The translations under genes were made by a program, and so were the position numbers. 64,000 nt of DNA from Paracoccus denitrificans. GTDB taxonomy: Bacteria > Pseudomonadota > Alphaproteobacteria > Rhodobacterales > Rhodobacteraceae. Positions 1 to 9,546 of the stretch are shown here, in pieces. The stretch's first letter is position 1. The number at the start of each line of letters is the position of its first letter. Where the stretch lies: contig NZ_FNEA01000002.1 in the NCBI RefSeq assembly GCF_900100045.1, forward strand, positions 124,001-188,000, given 5' to 3'. The notes beneath the pieces were generated by a model. It searched no databases. It was not told where the DNA came from and saw only the letters and a program-made list of their open reading frames with translations.

Positions 1-381
1 CACGATCTCGCCCGCAAGGCCATAGCTGGCCGGCCGGGCGCCCGAGATGCAGGCGATGACATGATCGACGCGCACGCCCGCGACCTTCTGCGCCGACTGG
101 ATCACGGTGCGGATGGCGCGCTCGGTCTCGGCCATGGTCTCGATCTCGCCATAGCGCATCCCGCGCGAACGGGTGGTGGCGGTGCCGATGACGCGGAAAT
201 TCGACTGCCCGGCCATGGGGCCGACGCCGTCGGTCTCGCGGAACTGGCTTGGGCCGTCGAATTGCAGGACGAGGCAGGCGATCTTCGAGGTTCCGATGTC
301 CAGAACCGCGATGACGCCGCGCTGCATGGCCTGGCGGCGCATGTTCCGCATTGCCCGCTGGCCCTGATACAGATCCTTCAT
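1..381 (-). CDS. ftsA: Cell division protein FtsA (N-terminal part)
   Basis: Actin-fold ATPase that anchors FtsZ to the membrane and recruits the divisome. Only the first 127 codons are present; the gene runs off the left edge of the window. The N-terminus has a short basic stretch and then the phosphate-1 loop DIGTSK at residues 28-33, the actin/Hsp70-type nucleotide motif expected in FtsA. The start ATG at 381 follows a GAGGAGG-like Shine-Dalgarno. It lies 21 bases after ftsQ, in the normal ftsQ-ftsA order, so it should be co-transcribed with the upstream wall genes. Identity is firm; nothing can be said about the membrane-targeting C-terminus. Confidence 0.93.
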   Translation of the reverse strand, partial: MKDLYQGQRAMRNMRRQAMQRGVIAVLDIGTSKIACLVLQFDGPSQFRETDGVGPMAGQSNFRVIGTATTRSRGMRYGEIETMAETERAIRTVIQSAQKVAGVRVDHVIACISGARPASYGLAGEIV

Positions 382-402
382 TTCCCCTGCCTCCTCAAGC
401 TG

Positions 403-1425
403 TTAGCCGCTCTTTTTCTTGGCTTTCGCCGCATTGCCCGCCGTCGCCTCGGGCGCAAGCGGCGTTCCGTCCGGGCCCAGTTCCGGCTGGCCTCGGGCCT
501 GGCGGATGGCGTTCTGCGCCTCCAGTCCCAGCCGGACCACCGGCCGCGCCTCCTGCCGCAGGTCGACGACCGAGATGTCGCGGTCCAGCATGTGCAGGGC
601 GCCGTTCAGCGCTATGGCGCGTTCCAGCGCCTGAAGCGCCTTGTCCTCGGGCAGCTTGATGCGCTGGCCATGGTCCAGCACCACGTCCCAGCGCCGTTCG
701 CCCATGCGCTCCAGCCCGCGCAAGCGCGGCAGGATCGGCCCGGCGGCGTCGATCAGCGCCAGCGCCTCGGGCGCGGCGCGGTCGGCGCCCTCGCCGGCGA
801 TGATCGGCAGATCGCCGCGCACCTCGCGCGAGGTGACCGAGGCGACGCGATGCCCCGTCTTGTCCAGCAGCTCGATGCCGCGCGCATGGCGCCACAGCAC
901 CACCGGCACCCGCTCGGTCACCACGGCCGAAAGCACGCCGCCCGGCTTGATGCGCAGGTCGACCGTCTCGACCGCGTCCAGCTTGAGCACCCGTTCGCGC
1001 AGCTTTTCCAGGTCGATCTCGAAGCTCGATGCCGGCAACTCCACCGGCAGCATGGCGCGCAGCCCCTTGTCCACCACCGGCGAGGCGCCTTCGATGGTCA
1101 TCATCTTGACCATGAATTCGTCGCGATGCTGGATGCGGTCCACGATGGCGTCGATGCCGCCGGTCAGGTTGGCGCGGCGGGTGTCGTCCGAAAGCCAGAT
1201 CCCCGCCACCAGCGCCGCCAGAAAGGCGGGCAGCCCGACATGCACCAGCCGCCGCACCAGCGGCCGCAGCATCATCCGGTTCAACCGATAGGCCAGCCGC
1301 GAGGGCGCGGGGTCCTTTCTCGGCGTGCGCGGCGCCACCGGGGCGGGACGCGCGGGCGCGGGGCGCACCGGGGCCGGCCGACCCCCCGCCCCCTGGTCGC
1401 GGTGAAAGGGGTTCAGGCCCTGCAT
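403..1425 (-). CDS. ftsQ: Cell division protein FtsQ
   Basis: Bitopic divisome protein that links FtsB/FtsL to the early ring. The 340-residue product has a proline-rich cytoplasmic tail (about residues 16-40), one membrane segment at about 61-78 and a POTRA domain from about residue 105, the standard FtsQ order. The open frame extends upstream to 1605, but the extra 60 residues have random composition and lie over ddl. The ATG at 1425 gives a normal protein and overlaps the end of ddl by 13 bases, which suggests translational coupling. Pro/Ala-rich tails are usual in alphaproteobacterial FtsQ. Confidence 0.92.
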   Translation of the reverse strand: MQGLNPFHRDQGAGGRPAPVRPAPARPAPVAPRTPRKDPAPSRLAYRLNRMMLRPLVRRLVHVGLPAFLAALVAGIWLSDDTRRANLTGGIDAIVDRIQHRDEFMVKMMTIEGASPVVDKGLRAMLPVELPASSFEIDLEKLRERVLKLDAVETVDLRIKPGGVLSAVVTERVPVVLWRHARGIELLDKTGHRVASVTSREVRGDLPIIAGEGADRAAPEALALIDAAGPILPRLRGLERMGERRWDVVLDHGQRIKLPEDKALQALERAIALNGALHMLDRDISVVDLRQEARPVVRLGLEAQNAIRQARGQPELGPDGTPLAPEATAGNAAKAKKKSG

Positions 1426-2348
1426 AGCGCCTCCTCGACGATCCAGCGGCAAAGCGCGGGAAAGTCCATGCCGGAATGGGCCGCCTGCTCGGGCGCGAGC
1501 GAGGTGGGCGTCATGCCGGGCTGGGTGTTCACCTCGAGGATGATCAGCCCGTCCAGCCCGCGGCTTTCGTCCCAGCGGAAATCGCTGCGGGTCAGCCCGC
1601 GGCACCCCAGCGCCCGATGCGCCTGCACCGCATGATCGCGGCAGGCGGCGGCGATTTCCTCGGGGATGTCGGCCGGGATGACGTGGCGAGAGCCGCCGGG
1701 CGTGTATTTGGCGTCGTAGTCATACCAGCCCTCGGTAACGATCTCGGTCACGCCAAGCGCGCGGTCGCCCAGCACGGCGACGGTCAGCTCGCGCCCCGGG
1801 GCATAGGTTTCGACCATGACCCGCGCGGGCATCTTGTCGGAAAGCTGCGGCGGGCCGTTCGCGGCCTCGTGCACGATATAGACCCCGACCGAAGAGCCCT
1901 CGTCGTTCGGCTTGACCACATAGGGCGGCGCCATGACGTGGCGGGCGCGCACCTCGTCGGCATCGGCGATCAGGCTGTCCAGCACCGGCAGGCCGGCAAG
2001 GCGCAGGATCTCCTTGGCGCGGGACTTGTCCATGGCCAGCGCCGAGGCCAGCACGCCGGAATGCGTATAGCGCCAGCCCAGCCATTCCAGCAGGCCCTGC
2101 ACGCAGCCATCCTCGCCCCAGCGGCCATGCAGGGCGTTGAAGACCACGTCCGGCGCATGCTCGGCCAGACGCGCGGGCAGATCCCTGCCCGCATCCAATT
2201 CGACGACTTCATAGCCCGCCTGCCGCAGCGCAACCGCGCATTCACGCCCCGACGAAAGCGACACCTCGCGCTCGGCCGAGGGTCCGCCCATCAGGACCAC
2301 GACTTTCGGGGCCGTCCTGCTCGACCTGCCCGCCAATTTCTGCCTCAT
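1413..2348 (-). CDS. ddl: D-alanine--D-alanine ligase
   Basis: ATP-grasp enzyme joining two D-alanines for the peptidoglycan stem peptide. Visible signatures are [15 protein letters not shown] near the N-terminus, the HGRWGED substrate motif, [10 protein letters not shown] in the ATP-grasp region and [10 protein letters not shown] near the C-terminus with metal-binding Glu and Asn. At 311 residues it has the family length. It sits between murB and ftsQ as in other alphaproteobacterial dcw clusters. The 118 bases up to murB hold no gene, only a small CCCGG/CCGGG hairpin just before the start. The first ten or so residues are not conserved, so the exact start is slightly uncertain. Confidence 0.95.
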   Translation of the reverse strand: MRQKLAGRSSRTAPKVVVLMGGPSAEREVSLSSGRECAVALRQAGYEVVELDAGRDLPARLAEHAPDVVFNALHGRWGEDGCVQGLLEWLGWRYTHSGVLASALAMDKSRAKEILRLAGLPVLDSLIADADEVRARHVMAPPYVVKPNDEGSSVGVYIVHEAANGPPQLSDKMPARVMVETYAPGRELTVAVLGDRALGVTEIVTEGWYDYDAKYTPGGSRHVIPADIPEEIAAACRDHAVQAHRALGCRGLTRSDFRWDESRGLDGLIILEVNTQPGMTPTSLAPEQAAHSGMDFPALCRWIVEEALCRA

Positions 2349-2466
2349 GTCCCCGGTTGATCCGGGTATTTGTCAGGTCAGGATAGCCGCTTGGGCGGAA
2401 TCGCAAAAGTCCCTTTTCGCGTTTGCCGCGATATTTCCGGCAATGACGACAGGTTACGGCCGGTTC

Positions 2467-3387
2467 CTAGGGCCGGCCTACGCGGATGACCTCCCATTTC
2501 AGCTCGTGCCCGCTGGTCTCGCGCACCTTGCGGCGCACCAGTTCGCCCAGCGCCTCCAGCTCGGCGGCGGTGGCACCGCCGGCATTGAGCAGGAAGTTCG
2601 GGTGCTTTTCCGACATCTGCGCCCCGCCCAGGCGATGGCCGCGCAGCCCAGCGGCATCGATCAGGGTCCATGCCTTCAATTCGTGGCTGTCATCCGCCCG
2701 CCCGGTCGACGAATACCCGGCCGGGTTGCGGAAGGTCGAGCCGGCGCTGCGATCCTTCGTCGGCTGGCTTGCATCGCGCCGCGCAAGCTGTTCCTCCATC
2801 CGCGCGGCCAGCTCGGCGGGATCGCCCGGCTCGGCGCGAAAACGCGCCTCGATGACGACCCAGCCCTCGGGCAGATCGGAATGGCGATAGCCGAAGCGCA
2901 GGTCGGCTGCCGCGATCTCATGCAGGCTGCCGTCGCGGGCCACGGCGCGGACCGAGACCAGGTGATCGGCGACATAGGTGCCATAACAGCCGGCATTCAT
3001 GCGCACCGCGCCGCCGATGCTGCCCGGAATGGTGCGCAGGAAGGTCAGGTCCAGCCCCGCCTCGGCCGCGCGGCGCGCGACATGCGCATCCAGTGCCGCA
3101 GCCCCGGCGGTGACGGTGCCGCCTTCGCAGGCGATGGCGTTGAAGCCGCGCCCCAGCCGGATCACCACGCCGCGGATGCCGCCGTCCCGCACGATCAGGT
3201 TCGACCCGACACCCATCGGAAAGACCGGGATCGCGGGGTCCAGCGCCGCGAGGAACGCGGCCAGGTCGGCCTCGTCCGCGGGCTGGAACAGCCAGTCCGC
3301 AGGGCCGCCGACCCGCAGCCAGGTCAGGTCGGCAAGGGTTCGGTTCGGGGTCAGGCTGCCGCGGGGGGTGGGAAGCGTCTGGGTCAT
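2467..3387 (-). CDS. murB: UDP-N-acetylenolpyruvoylglucosamine reductase MurB
   Basis: FAD- and NADPH-dependent reductase that makes UDP-N-acetylmuramate. The 306-residue protein shows the FAD-binding stretch [10 protein letters not shown], then [13 protein letters not shown], the motif AGSTFRNP with the proton-donor serine, and HPNFLLN with [11 protein letters not shown] near the C-terminus. This arrangement fits type II MurB rather than the E. coli type. The ATG at 3387 is preceded by GGAGCG. It is separated from the small membrane gene upstream by 178 bases without a clear gene, the loosest junction in this otherwise tight cluster. Confidence 0.96.
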   Translation of the reverse strand: MTQTLPTPRGSLTPNRTLADLTWLRVGGPADWLFQPADEADLAAFLAALDPAIPVFPMGVGSNLIVRDGGIRGVVIRLGRGFNAIACEGGTVTAGAAALDAHVARRAAEAGLDLTFLRTIPGSIGGAVRMNAGCYGTYVADHLVSVRAVARDGSLHEIAAADLRFGYRHSDLPEGWVVIEARFRAEPGDPAELAARMEEQLARRDASQPTKDRSAGSTFRNPAGYSSTGRADDSHELKAWTLIDAAGLRGHRLGGAQMSEKHPNFLLNAGGATAAELEALGELVRRKVRETSGHELKWEVIRVGRP

Positions 3388-3565
3388 GCTGCGCTCCTAA
3401 TCAGCGCGGCGCAGCCCGTCAATGCGGCCGCATCCGCGGCGGTCAATGCGCCATCATCTCGGCCACGATCTGCCCGGCGTCCAGCGAGGCGGGGTAACAG
3501 GTTGGCCAGTTCGTCACCTCCTGCAGCGGCGCCTCGTCGCCCGCGACCTGACAAGGGGATGCGCG

Positions 3566-3934
3566 TCACTCCATGGCGCTGAGAATGACCGCCAGCGCGG
3601 ACAGGGCGCCGACGCCCATCAGGTCCCATGCCGGGCGCAGCGGCGCACGCGCCGGCGCCGGCGGCCGCAGGCGATCGTAAAGCCAGCGCAGCAGCGCCCC
3701 CGCCGCCACGGCAGCAGCGGCGATCAGCATCAGCAGGCTCAGCACCGCGCCGATGATGCCGGCAAGATAGCCGCCGGTCTTGCCCGACCCGATCAGGTAG
3801 CAAAGCCCCGCCGAGACCAGCAGCGCGACAAGCCCCTGCGCCAGCACCGCGAAAGAACGCGAGCCCATGCGCGCCGCGCCGAACCACAGCATCGCGGCCA
3901 CGGTCGCGCCGACGATCAGCCAGACGATCTCCAT
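3566..3934 (-). CDS. Small integral membrane protein in the mur cluster
   Basis: I do not recognise the family. The 122-residue product, starting MEIVWLIVGA, is very hydrophobic with four likely membrane spans at about 1-18, 28-48, 56-84 and 104-119 and a short proline-rich basic loop near 89-100. The open frame extends upstream, but the ATG at 3934 leaves only four bases to the preceding DUF2484 gene. Small membrane genes occur at this place between murC and murB in related bacteria, so an envelope role is plausible but not shown. The gene is most likely real because of its coupling and hydrophobic periodicity. Confidence 0.72.
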   Translation of the reverse strand: MEIVWLIVGATVAAMLWFGAARMGSRSFAVLAQGLVALLVSAGLCYLIGSGKTGGYLAGIIGAVLSLLMLIAAAAVAAGALLRWLYDRLRPPAPARAPLRPAWDLMGVGALSALAVILSAME

Positions 3935-3938
3935 GGCC

Positions 3939-4202
3939 TCAATGCGCCCCGTGCCGGCGGCGGCGGCGCGTCTCGAAAGGCGGCCAGACCAGCAGCGACA
4001 GGCCAAGCGCCAGGAACAGCACGCCGAAGCCGGGTCCGCAAAGATAGGTCAGCCAGCCCAGCACCGGCACGCCGAAGAACACCAGCGTCCAAAGCATCGA
4101 ATGACGCCAGCGCAGCCGCACGAAGGGCAGAAGACAGGCCATCACGCCCCAAAGCACCGCGCAAAACGCCGCGGTGGCGGGATGGCTGGCCAGGGCGATC
4201 AC
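3939..4202 (-). CDS. DUF2484 family membrane protein
   Basis: An 87-residue protein of unknown function with about three membrane segments and an Arg/His-rich C-terminal tail. It matches what I know of DUF2484, a Rhodobacterales family usually found just after murC. It starts with GTG at 4202, and that codon overlaps the murC stop in a GTGA junction. Translation is therefore coupled to murC, which supports the unusual start. The tight insertion inside the murein precursor operon argues for a role at the inner membrane in wall synthesis, but this is context only. Confidence 0.8.
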   Translation of the reverse strand: MIALASHPATAAFCAVLWGVMACLLPFVRLRWRHSMLWTLVFFGVPVLGWLTYLCGPGFGVLFLALGLSLLVWPPFETRRRRRHGAH

Positions 4203-5626
4203 GCGGCTTTCTCCGTCAGCCGCTCGGGCAGGTTGTTGGCCCAGGCCGAGATCGTGCCGGCGCCCAGGCAGACCACCATGTCGCCCGGCCGCGCCTGTTC
4301 GCGCACCAGCCGTTCCAGGTCGCCCTCGTCCATCACCGCGCGGGCATGGCGATGGCCATGGGCGATGAGCCCGGCCACCAGGTCGTCGCGCGACGCGCCG
4401 GGGATCGGTTCCTCGCCGGCAGAATAGACCTCGGCGATGGCGACCACGTCGGCCTCGTTGAAGCAGGTGCAGAAATCGTCGAAAAGACTGGACAGCCGCG
4501 AATAGCGATGCGGCTGGTGCACGGCGATCACCCGGCCCTTGGTCGCCTGCCGCGCGGCCTTCAGCACCGCCGCGATCTCGACCGGGTGATGGCCGTAATC
4601 GTCGATGATGGTGACGCCGTCCACCTCGCCCACGCGGGTGAAGCGGCGGCTGACCCCGCCAAAGCGCGCCAGCGCCTCGCGGATCTGGGCGCGCTTCATG
4701 CCCAGGTGGCGAGCGACGGCCACGGCGGCCAGCGCATTCGAAACATTGTGATCGCCCGGCATCGGCAGGGTGCAGCCCTCGATCACCGGCACCTCGCCCT
4801 CGTTCAGCTCGGCCTCGCCTTGCAGCGCGATGTCGAAATGCGCCACGCCGTTTTCATAGCGCAGGTTGATGGCGCGCACGTCGGCCTGGGCGTTGAAGCC
4901 GAAGGTGGCGACGCGGCGATCCGTCAGCCTGCCCACCAGCGACTGCACCTCGGGGTGGTCGGTGCAGCAGACCGCAAGGCCGTAGAAGGGGATGTTCGAG
5001 ACGAAATCCTGGAAACCCTTGCGCAGCGCGTCAAAGCTGCCCCAGTGCTCCATATGCTCGGGGTCGATATTCGTGACGATGGCGATGGTCGCGGGCAGGC
5101 GGTTGAAGCTGCCGTCCGATTCGTCCGCCTCGACCACCATCCATTCGCCGGCGCCGGCGCGGGCGTTGCTGCCATAGGCGTGGATCACGCCGCCATTGAT
5201 GACGGTCGGGTCGAAGCCGCCCGCATCCAGCAGCGTCGCGACCATGGTGGTGGTGGTGGTCTTGCCATGCGTGCCGGCGATGGCGACGTTGGATTTCAGC
5301 CGCATCAGCTCGGCCAGCATCTCGGCCCGGCGCACGACGGGCAGGCCGCGGCGGCGGGCCTCTTCAAGCTCGGGATTGCCCTTCTTGATGGCGGTCGAGA
5401 TCACCACCACGCCGGCTTCGCCAATGTTTTCAGCACGCTGGCCTTCGAAGATGGTGGCGCCCAGCGTCTGCAGCCGGTCGGTGATCTTCGAGCGCTTCGC
5501 GTCCGAGCCCTGCACCTGATAGCCCAGCGTCATCAACACCTCGGCGATGCCGGACATGCCGATGCCGCCGATGCCGACGAAATGGATGGGGCCCAGTTCG
5601 CCCGGGAGTTTGGTCGCTGCATTCAT
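4199..5626 (-). CDS. murC: UDP-N-acetylmuramate--L-alanine ligase
   Basis: Cytoplasmic Mur ligase adding L-Ala to UDP-MurNAc. The 475-residue protein begins with a Rossmann UDP-binding motif GIGGIGMSG near residues 17-25. The ATP loop [11 protein letters not shown] lies at about 118-128, and the [12 protein letters not shown] and [11 protein letters not shown] motifs are typical of MurC. The start overlaps the end of murG by four bases (ATGA). Length and motif order are normal. Confidence 0.97.
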   Translation of the reverse strand: MNAATKLPGELGPIHFVGIGGIGMSGIAEVLMTLGYQVQGSDAKRSKITDRLQTLGATIFEGQRAENIGEAGVVVISTAIKKGNPELEEARRRGLPVVRRAEMLAELMRLKSNVAIAGTHGKTTTTTMVATLLDAGGFDPTVINGGVIHAYGSNARAGAGEWMVVEADESDGSFNRLPATIAIVTNIDPEHMEHWGSFDALRKGFQDFVSNIPFYGLAVCCTDHPEVQSLVGRLTDRRVATFGFNAQADVRAINLRYENGVAHFDIALQGEAELNEGEVPVIEGCTLPMPGDHNVSNALAAVAVARHLGMKRAQIREALARFGGVSRRFTRVGEVDGVTIIDDYGHHPVEIAAVLKAARQATKGRVIAVHQPHRYSRLSSLFDDFCTCFNEADVVAIAEVYSAGEEPIPGASRDDLVAGLIAHGHRHARAVMDEGDLERLVREQARPGDMVVCLGAGTISAWANNLPERLTEKAA

Positions 5627-6711
5627 CGGGTCAGTTCCGTCACTAGATCTGCAAGGCGCTGCGCCGCGTCGGGGCGGGCAAGCGTTAGCGCGGCAGCTGC
5701 CATGGCGGTGGCGCGGGCGCTGTCGGAAAGGATGTCCCGCATGTCGCGCCTCAGGCTCTCGGCGTCAAGCACGGATTCGGGCAGGACGACGCCCGCACCG
5801 GATTCCGCAAGGGCACGGGCGTTGGCGGTCTGGTGGTCACCGGTGGCTGCGGCATAGGGGATCAGGATGGCCGGGCGGCCGATCACGGTAATGTCGGCGA
5901 TGGACGAGGCGCCCGCCCGGCTGATGACCAGCTGGCAATCGGCCAGCCGCTGCGGCACGTCGTCGAAAAAGGGCCGCACCACGGCGCTGATGCCGGCACT
6001 CGCATAGGCGGCAATCACGCGCTCGGCATCCTCGGCGCGGGCCTGATGGCTGACCGACAGGCGGGTGCGCATCTCGTCCGGCAGGCCGGCGATGGCCTCG
6101 GGCACCATGTCCGAGAGCACGCGCGCACCCTGGCTGCCGCCGATCACCAGCAGGTTCAGGCCCCCTTCGCCCGGCGGGACATAGGGCGCACCGGCCCGGT
6201 CCAGCACCGCCTGCCGCACCGGGTTGCCGGTATGGATGCCCTGCACGCCGGGGGGCAGACGGGTCGGCCAGGTGCCGCAGGCCACGCGATCCACCCGGCG
6301 GGCAAAGGCCATGTTCACCCGCCCCATGATGCCGTTCTGCTCATGGATCATGCGCGGAATGCGCAGCACCAGCGCCGCCGACATGGCCGGGATGGTCGGA
6401 TAGCCGCCGAACCCCACCACCACCGCGGGACGGTCGGCCCGCATCGCCCGGATCGCCGCAAGCACGCCGGCACCGATGCGGAAGGGCACGGCGAGCCTGG
6501 CCAGCGCACCGCCGCGCGCGGTGGTGGCGGAGCTGACCACCTCGCGCGCGACCTCAGCCGGGAACGCGCCGGCATAGCGCGCGCCCCGTTCATCGGTGGA
6601 AAGCTTGACCCGCCAGCCCTGCGCCAGCAGCGTCTCGGCCAGCGATTGCGCCGGAAACATGTGGCCGCCGGTCCCGCCGGCAGCGATCAGGCAAAGCGGT
6701 GCGGCGCTCAT
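5623..6711 (-). CDS. murG: UDP-GlcNAc--lipid I GlcNAc transferase MurG
   Basis: Membrane-associated GT-B glycosyltransferase that converts lipid I to lipid II. The 362-residue protein starts [17 protein letters not shown], placing the glycine-rich GGTGGH loop at residues 12-17. Further G-loops are [13 protein letters not shown] and GGSQGAR in the C-terminal domain. A longer open frame runs far upstream, but that part lies inside ftsW in another frame. The ATG at 6711 overlaps the ftsW stop (ATGA), which fixes the start. Confidence 0.97.
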   Translation of the reverse strand: MSAAPLCLIAAGGTGGHMFPAQSLAETLLAQGWRVKLSTDERGARYAGAFPAEVAREVVSSATTARGGALARLAVPFRIGAGVLAAIRAMRADRPAVVVGFGGYPTIPAMSAALVLRIPRMIHEQNGIMGRVNMAFARRVDRVACGTWPTRLPPGVQGIHTGNPVRQAVLDRAGAPYVPPGEGGLNLLVIGGSQGARVLSDMVPEAIAGLPDEMRTRLSVSHQARAEDAERVIAAYASAGISAVVRPFFDDVPQRLADCQLVISRAGASSIADITVIGRPAILIPYAAATGDHQTANARALAESGAGVVLPESVLDAESLRRDMRDILSDSARATAMAAAALTLARPDAAQRLADLVTELTR

Positions 6712-7877
6712 CCCCGACCCCGTCCCAGCACGTCGCCGATGCGGCCCTGCGGGCGCGAGCGGGTCAGCGCCAGCAGCATCCCCATGGCGATGCCCGAGGC
6801 GATCACCGACGAGCCGCCGTAGCTGACGAACGGCAGCGTCATGCCCTTGGCCGGCAAGAGCCGCACCGCCACGCCCATGTTGATCAGCGCCTGCACGCCG
6901 AAGGCGCAGGCAAGCCCGGTGCCGGCGATGCGCACGAAGGGATCGCGCTCGTCCTGAAGCCGCAACAGCGAGCGGACGACGATGGTGGCGTAAAGCGCGA
7001 TGATGATGAGGACCAGGATCAGCCCGTATTCCTCGGCCGCGACCGCGATGATGAAATCGGTATGCGCATCGGGCAGCGACCACTTGACCGAGCCCTCGCC
7101 CACGCCGACGCCAAAGAAGCCGCCCTCCTGGATGGCGTTGGTGGCATAGCCGAGCTGGGTGCGCGGATCGACCTCGGCGGCCAGGAAGCCGTTGATGCGG
7201 CGGGCAAAGTGCTCGGATGCGCCATAGGCGAAGACGCCGCCGATACAGGCCAGCCCCATCACGCCCCCCAGCAGGTAAAGCGGGGCGCCTGCAATGAAAT
7301 ACATCACGCACCAGGAAAACAGCACCAGCGAAGCCTGCCCGAAATCGGGCTGCATGGCCAGCAGCAGCACCACGATCACCGCCAGCCCGAAGGAGAAGGT
7401 CTTGCCGGGCGGGCCGCCCACCTCCTGGCTTGCCGCCATGAACCAGGCGCAGATGGCGACGAAGCAGGGCTTGAGGAATTCCGACGGCTGCACCGACATG
7501 CCGCCGGGCAAACGCAGCCAGCGCACCGCGCCCTTGCCGAAATCGGTGCCGATGAAGGGCAGCGCGACCAACACCACCAGTGCGGCCAGAAAGCCCAGCA
7601 CGCCGATCCTTCGCACCATCCGGGGCGAGAAGGTCGAGATCACCAGCATCACCACCAGCGCCATGGCGCCGAACACCGCCTGGCGGGTGACGTAATAGAA
7701 TTGCGGCAGGCCGTTCTTTTCGGCCAGCGGCACCGATGCCGCCAGCCCCAGAAGCAGCCCGACCGCGAACAGCCCCAGCACGCAGGCCAGGGACCATCGG
7801 TCAAGCGTGCGCCACCAACGTGGAAGAATCGGGTCACCTGCCCGCACGGGCGTGGTGCCAAAGACCATCTCGGTCAT
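6708..7877 (-). CDS. ftsW: Septal peptidoglycan glycosyltransferase FtsW
   Basis: SEDS-family polytopic protein that polymerises lipid II at the septum with a class B PBP. The 389-residue sequence has about ten membrane spans. It carries recognisable SEDS motifs: [11 protein letters not shown] with the following [16 protein letters not shown] and the C-terminal [11 protein letters not shown]. It is the first gene of the minus-strand wall cluster in this window. The 134 bases downstream of DoxX and upstream of ftsW must therefore contain or precede the cluster promoter. I could not pick out a convincing -35/-10 pair there. Confidence 0.95.
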   Translation of the reverse strand: MTEMVFGTTPVRAGDPILPRWWRTLDRWSLACVLGLFAVGLLLGLAASVPLAEKNGLPQFYYVTRQAVFGAMALVVMLVISTFSPRMVRRIGVLGFLAALVVLVALPFIGTDFGKGAVRWLRLPGGMSVQPSEFLKPCFVAICAWFMAASQEVGGPPGKTFSFGLAVIVVLLLAMQPDFGQASLVLFSWCVMYFIAGAPLYLLGGVMGLACIGGVFAYGASEHFARRINGFLAAEVDPRTQLGYATNAIQEGGFFGVGVGEGSVKWSLPDAHTDFIIAVAAEEYGLILVLIIIALYATIVVRSLLRLQDERDPFVRIAGTGLACAFGVQALINMGVAVRLLPAKGMTLPFVSYGGSSVIASGIAMGMLLALTRSRPQGRIGDVLGRGRG

Positions 7878-8011
7878 GGGATACCGCCGTCACTGCCTCG
7901 ATATATCTTGCCCGTTTTCCGGGTCTGGTGCGCAGCATAGCGCGATTGTCGGGCCTACGCTACTGCGGATTGATTAACGCGGCGGCGCGGCGGAAATCGC
8001 CGCCCGATTCG

Positions 8012-8401
8012 TCAGGGCAGCCAGCCCAGCACGCCCGCCGGTGCGCCGCCGAACAGCGCCAGAGCGCCGCCGCCCGCCGCCACCAGCGCGAAATAGCCGC
8101 CGGCCATGGTCACGTTCTTGAGCAGTTCGGTCGCATTGCCGCGATGCTCCAGATAGCCGGTCACCAGGCACCACAGGCCCAAGAGCAATGCCGCCGTGCG
8201 CACGGGATAGCCCAGCACGACCGCCAACCCGCCCAGAAGCTCGCAAAATCCGACCAGATAGGCCAGCGCCGTGGCGTCGGGCAGTCCCATCGCCGCGATC
8301 AGCGGCGCGATCCTGGCCTCGCCGCCCCTGAGCTTCAGGATGCCCCAGACGATGAAGGGCACGCCCAGAAACAGCCGCGCGATCAGAAGCCCCTGTTCCA
8401 T
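8012..8401 (-). CDS. DoxX family membrane protein
   Basis: A 129-residue membrane protein with four hydrophobic segments. It has the DoxX/SURF4-type pattern LIARLFLGVPFIVWGILKL at the start, FCELLGGLAVVLG in the middle and a final AGGYFALVAAGGG segment. DoxX proteins are linked in other bacteria to thiosulfate oxidation or redox stress, but the family is broad and no substrate can be assigned. The ATG at 8401 follows AGGGGACAGGGA. The gene ends 134 bases before ftsW in the same direction and is divergent from the metA operon. Confidence 0.8.
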   Translation of the reverse strand: MEQGLLIARLFLGVPFIVWGILKLRGGEARIAPLIAAMGLPDATALAYLVGFCELLGGLAVVLGYPVRTAALLLGLWCLVTGYLEHRGNATELLKNVTMAGGYFALVAAGGGALALFGGAPAGVLGWLP

Positions 8402-8571
8402 TCCCTGTCCCCTTTCCCGGCCAGCCTGGGGCGATTTTGCGTCGGCAAGCCGCGACTACAAAGCCTTTTCCAACCGTCGCGGTCCGGTTGCAACAGGGCG
8501 CCCGGGGGTCGGGCGCGCGGGCGTGGCCCGCCTCGAAGTTCCAAGCGGCGGCGGGGCTTGCCGCCTGTTCC

Positions 8572-8590
8572 GGGGGACGCGCCCCCTTTT
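8572..8590 (+). terminator. Terminator-like hairpin in the metA operon leader
   Basis: The sequence GGGGG, ACGCG, CCCCC is followed directly by TTTT: a 5-bp G/C stem, a 5-base loop and a short T tract on the plus strand, 54 bases before the start of the P-loop ATPase gene. A second stem GGCGG/CCGCC lies just upstream at 8547-8565. No gene ends here on the plus strand, so a terminator would sit inside the leader of the following operon. Attenuation of that operon is an inference. No known SAM riboswitch signature was recognised. Confidence 0.4.
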
Positions 8591-8643
8591 CCTTGGCCCT
8601 GCGCGGGACTAACTATCGCCAAGCCCGGAGATAAGGATCGCCC

Positions 8644-9546
8644 ATGCTTTACCAGTCCAAGGCCGAATGGCTGGCCGCACCCCGCAAGCGCGTGCTGTTC
8701 TTCGGCATGTCGGGGCTGGGCAAGACCTTCCTTGCCTCGATGCTGCGCGGCTCGGGCGAGTGGTTCCACTATTCGGTCGATTACCGCATCGGCACCCGCT
8801 ACATGGGCGAACTCATCGCCGACAACTTCAAGCGCGAGGCGATGAAGGTGCCGTTCCTGCGCGAGCTGCTTCTGTCGGATTCGGTCTATATCGCCAGCAA
8901 CATCACCTTCGAGAACCTGGCGCCGCTTTCCACCTACCTGGGCAAGCCGGGCAGCGTGACCCGCGGCGGGCTGGAATTCGACGAATACATGCGCCGCCAG
9001 GACCAGCATCGCATGGCCGAGATCGCGGCGCTGCTGGATACCGGCCATTTCATCCGCCGCGCGCAGGAAATCTACAACCTCGGCAATTTCGTCTGCGATT
9101 CCGGCGGCTCGGTCTGCGAGGTGGTGGACCCCTTCGCCCAGACCGACCCGGTGCTGGACGCGCTGGAGCGGGAATTGCTGCTGGTCTGGATCAAGGGTTC
9201 GGACGCGCATACCGAGGAACTGGTGCGCCGCTTCGACCGCGCGCCGAAACCGATGTATTACCAGCCGGAGTTCCTCGACCGGGCCTGGACCGACTACCGG
9301 GTCGAAAAGGGGCTGCGCGAGGACCAGGTGAACCCCGACGACTTCATCCGCTGGACCTATGCCCGGGCGCTGGCCCACCGCCAGCCGCGCTACGAGGCCA
9401 TGGCCCGGCGGGGCGTGACGCTGCTGGCCGAGGAGGTCGCGGAGGTGACAAACCCGGCCGACCTGATCGCCCTGATCGGCCATGCCATCGAAAGACGGCC
9501 CGCCGGCGCAACCGCCGCCGGAAAGATCGACAGAAAGGACGCATGA
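8644..9546 (+). CDS. P-loop ATPase of unknown role, coupled to metA
   Basis: A 300-residue protein with a clear Walker A motif GMSGLGKT at residues 21-28 after the beta strand KRVLFF, which marks it as a P-loop NTPase. I do not see a confident family beyond that. The rest is rich in charged residues and aromatic motifs such as [14 protein letters not shown] and [10 protein letters not shown], and looks soluble. Its stop overlaps the metA start region (ATGATG), so the two genes are translationally coupled. The coupling suggests a link to methionine synthesis, but a kinase or general regulatory ATPase remains possible. Confidence 0.82.

Noticed and set aside
3422..5857. Plus-strand open frame of 811 codons
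   Set aside because: Antisense to murC and the small membrane genes, with no domain and no ribosome-binding site.
8402..8643. SAM-II riboswitch upstream of the metA operon
   Set aside because: The conserved pseudoknot core expected for SAM-II is not visible. Only generic hairpins are present.
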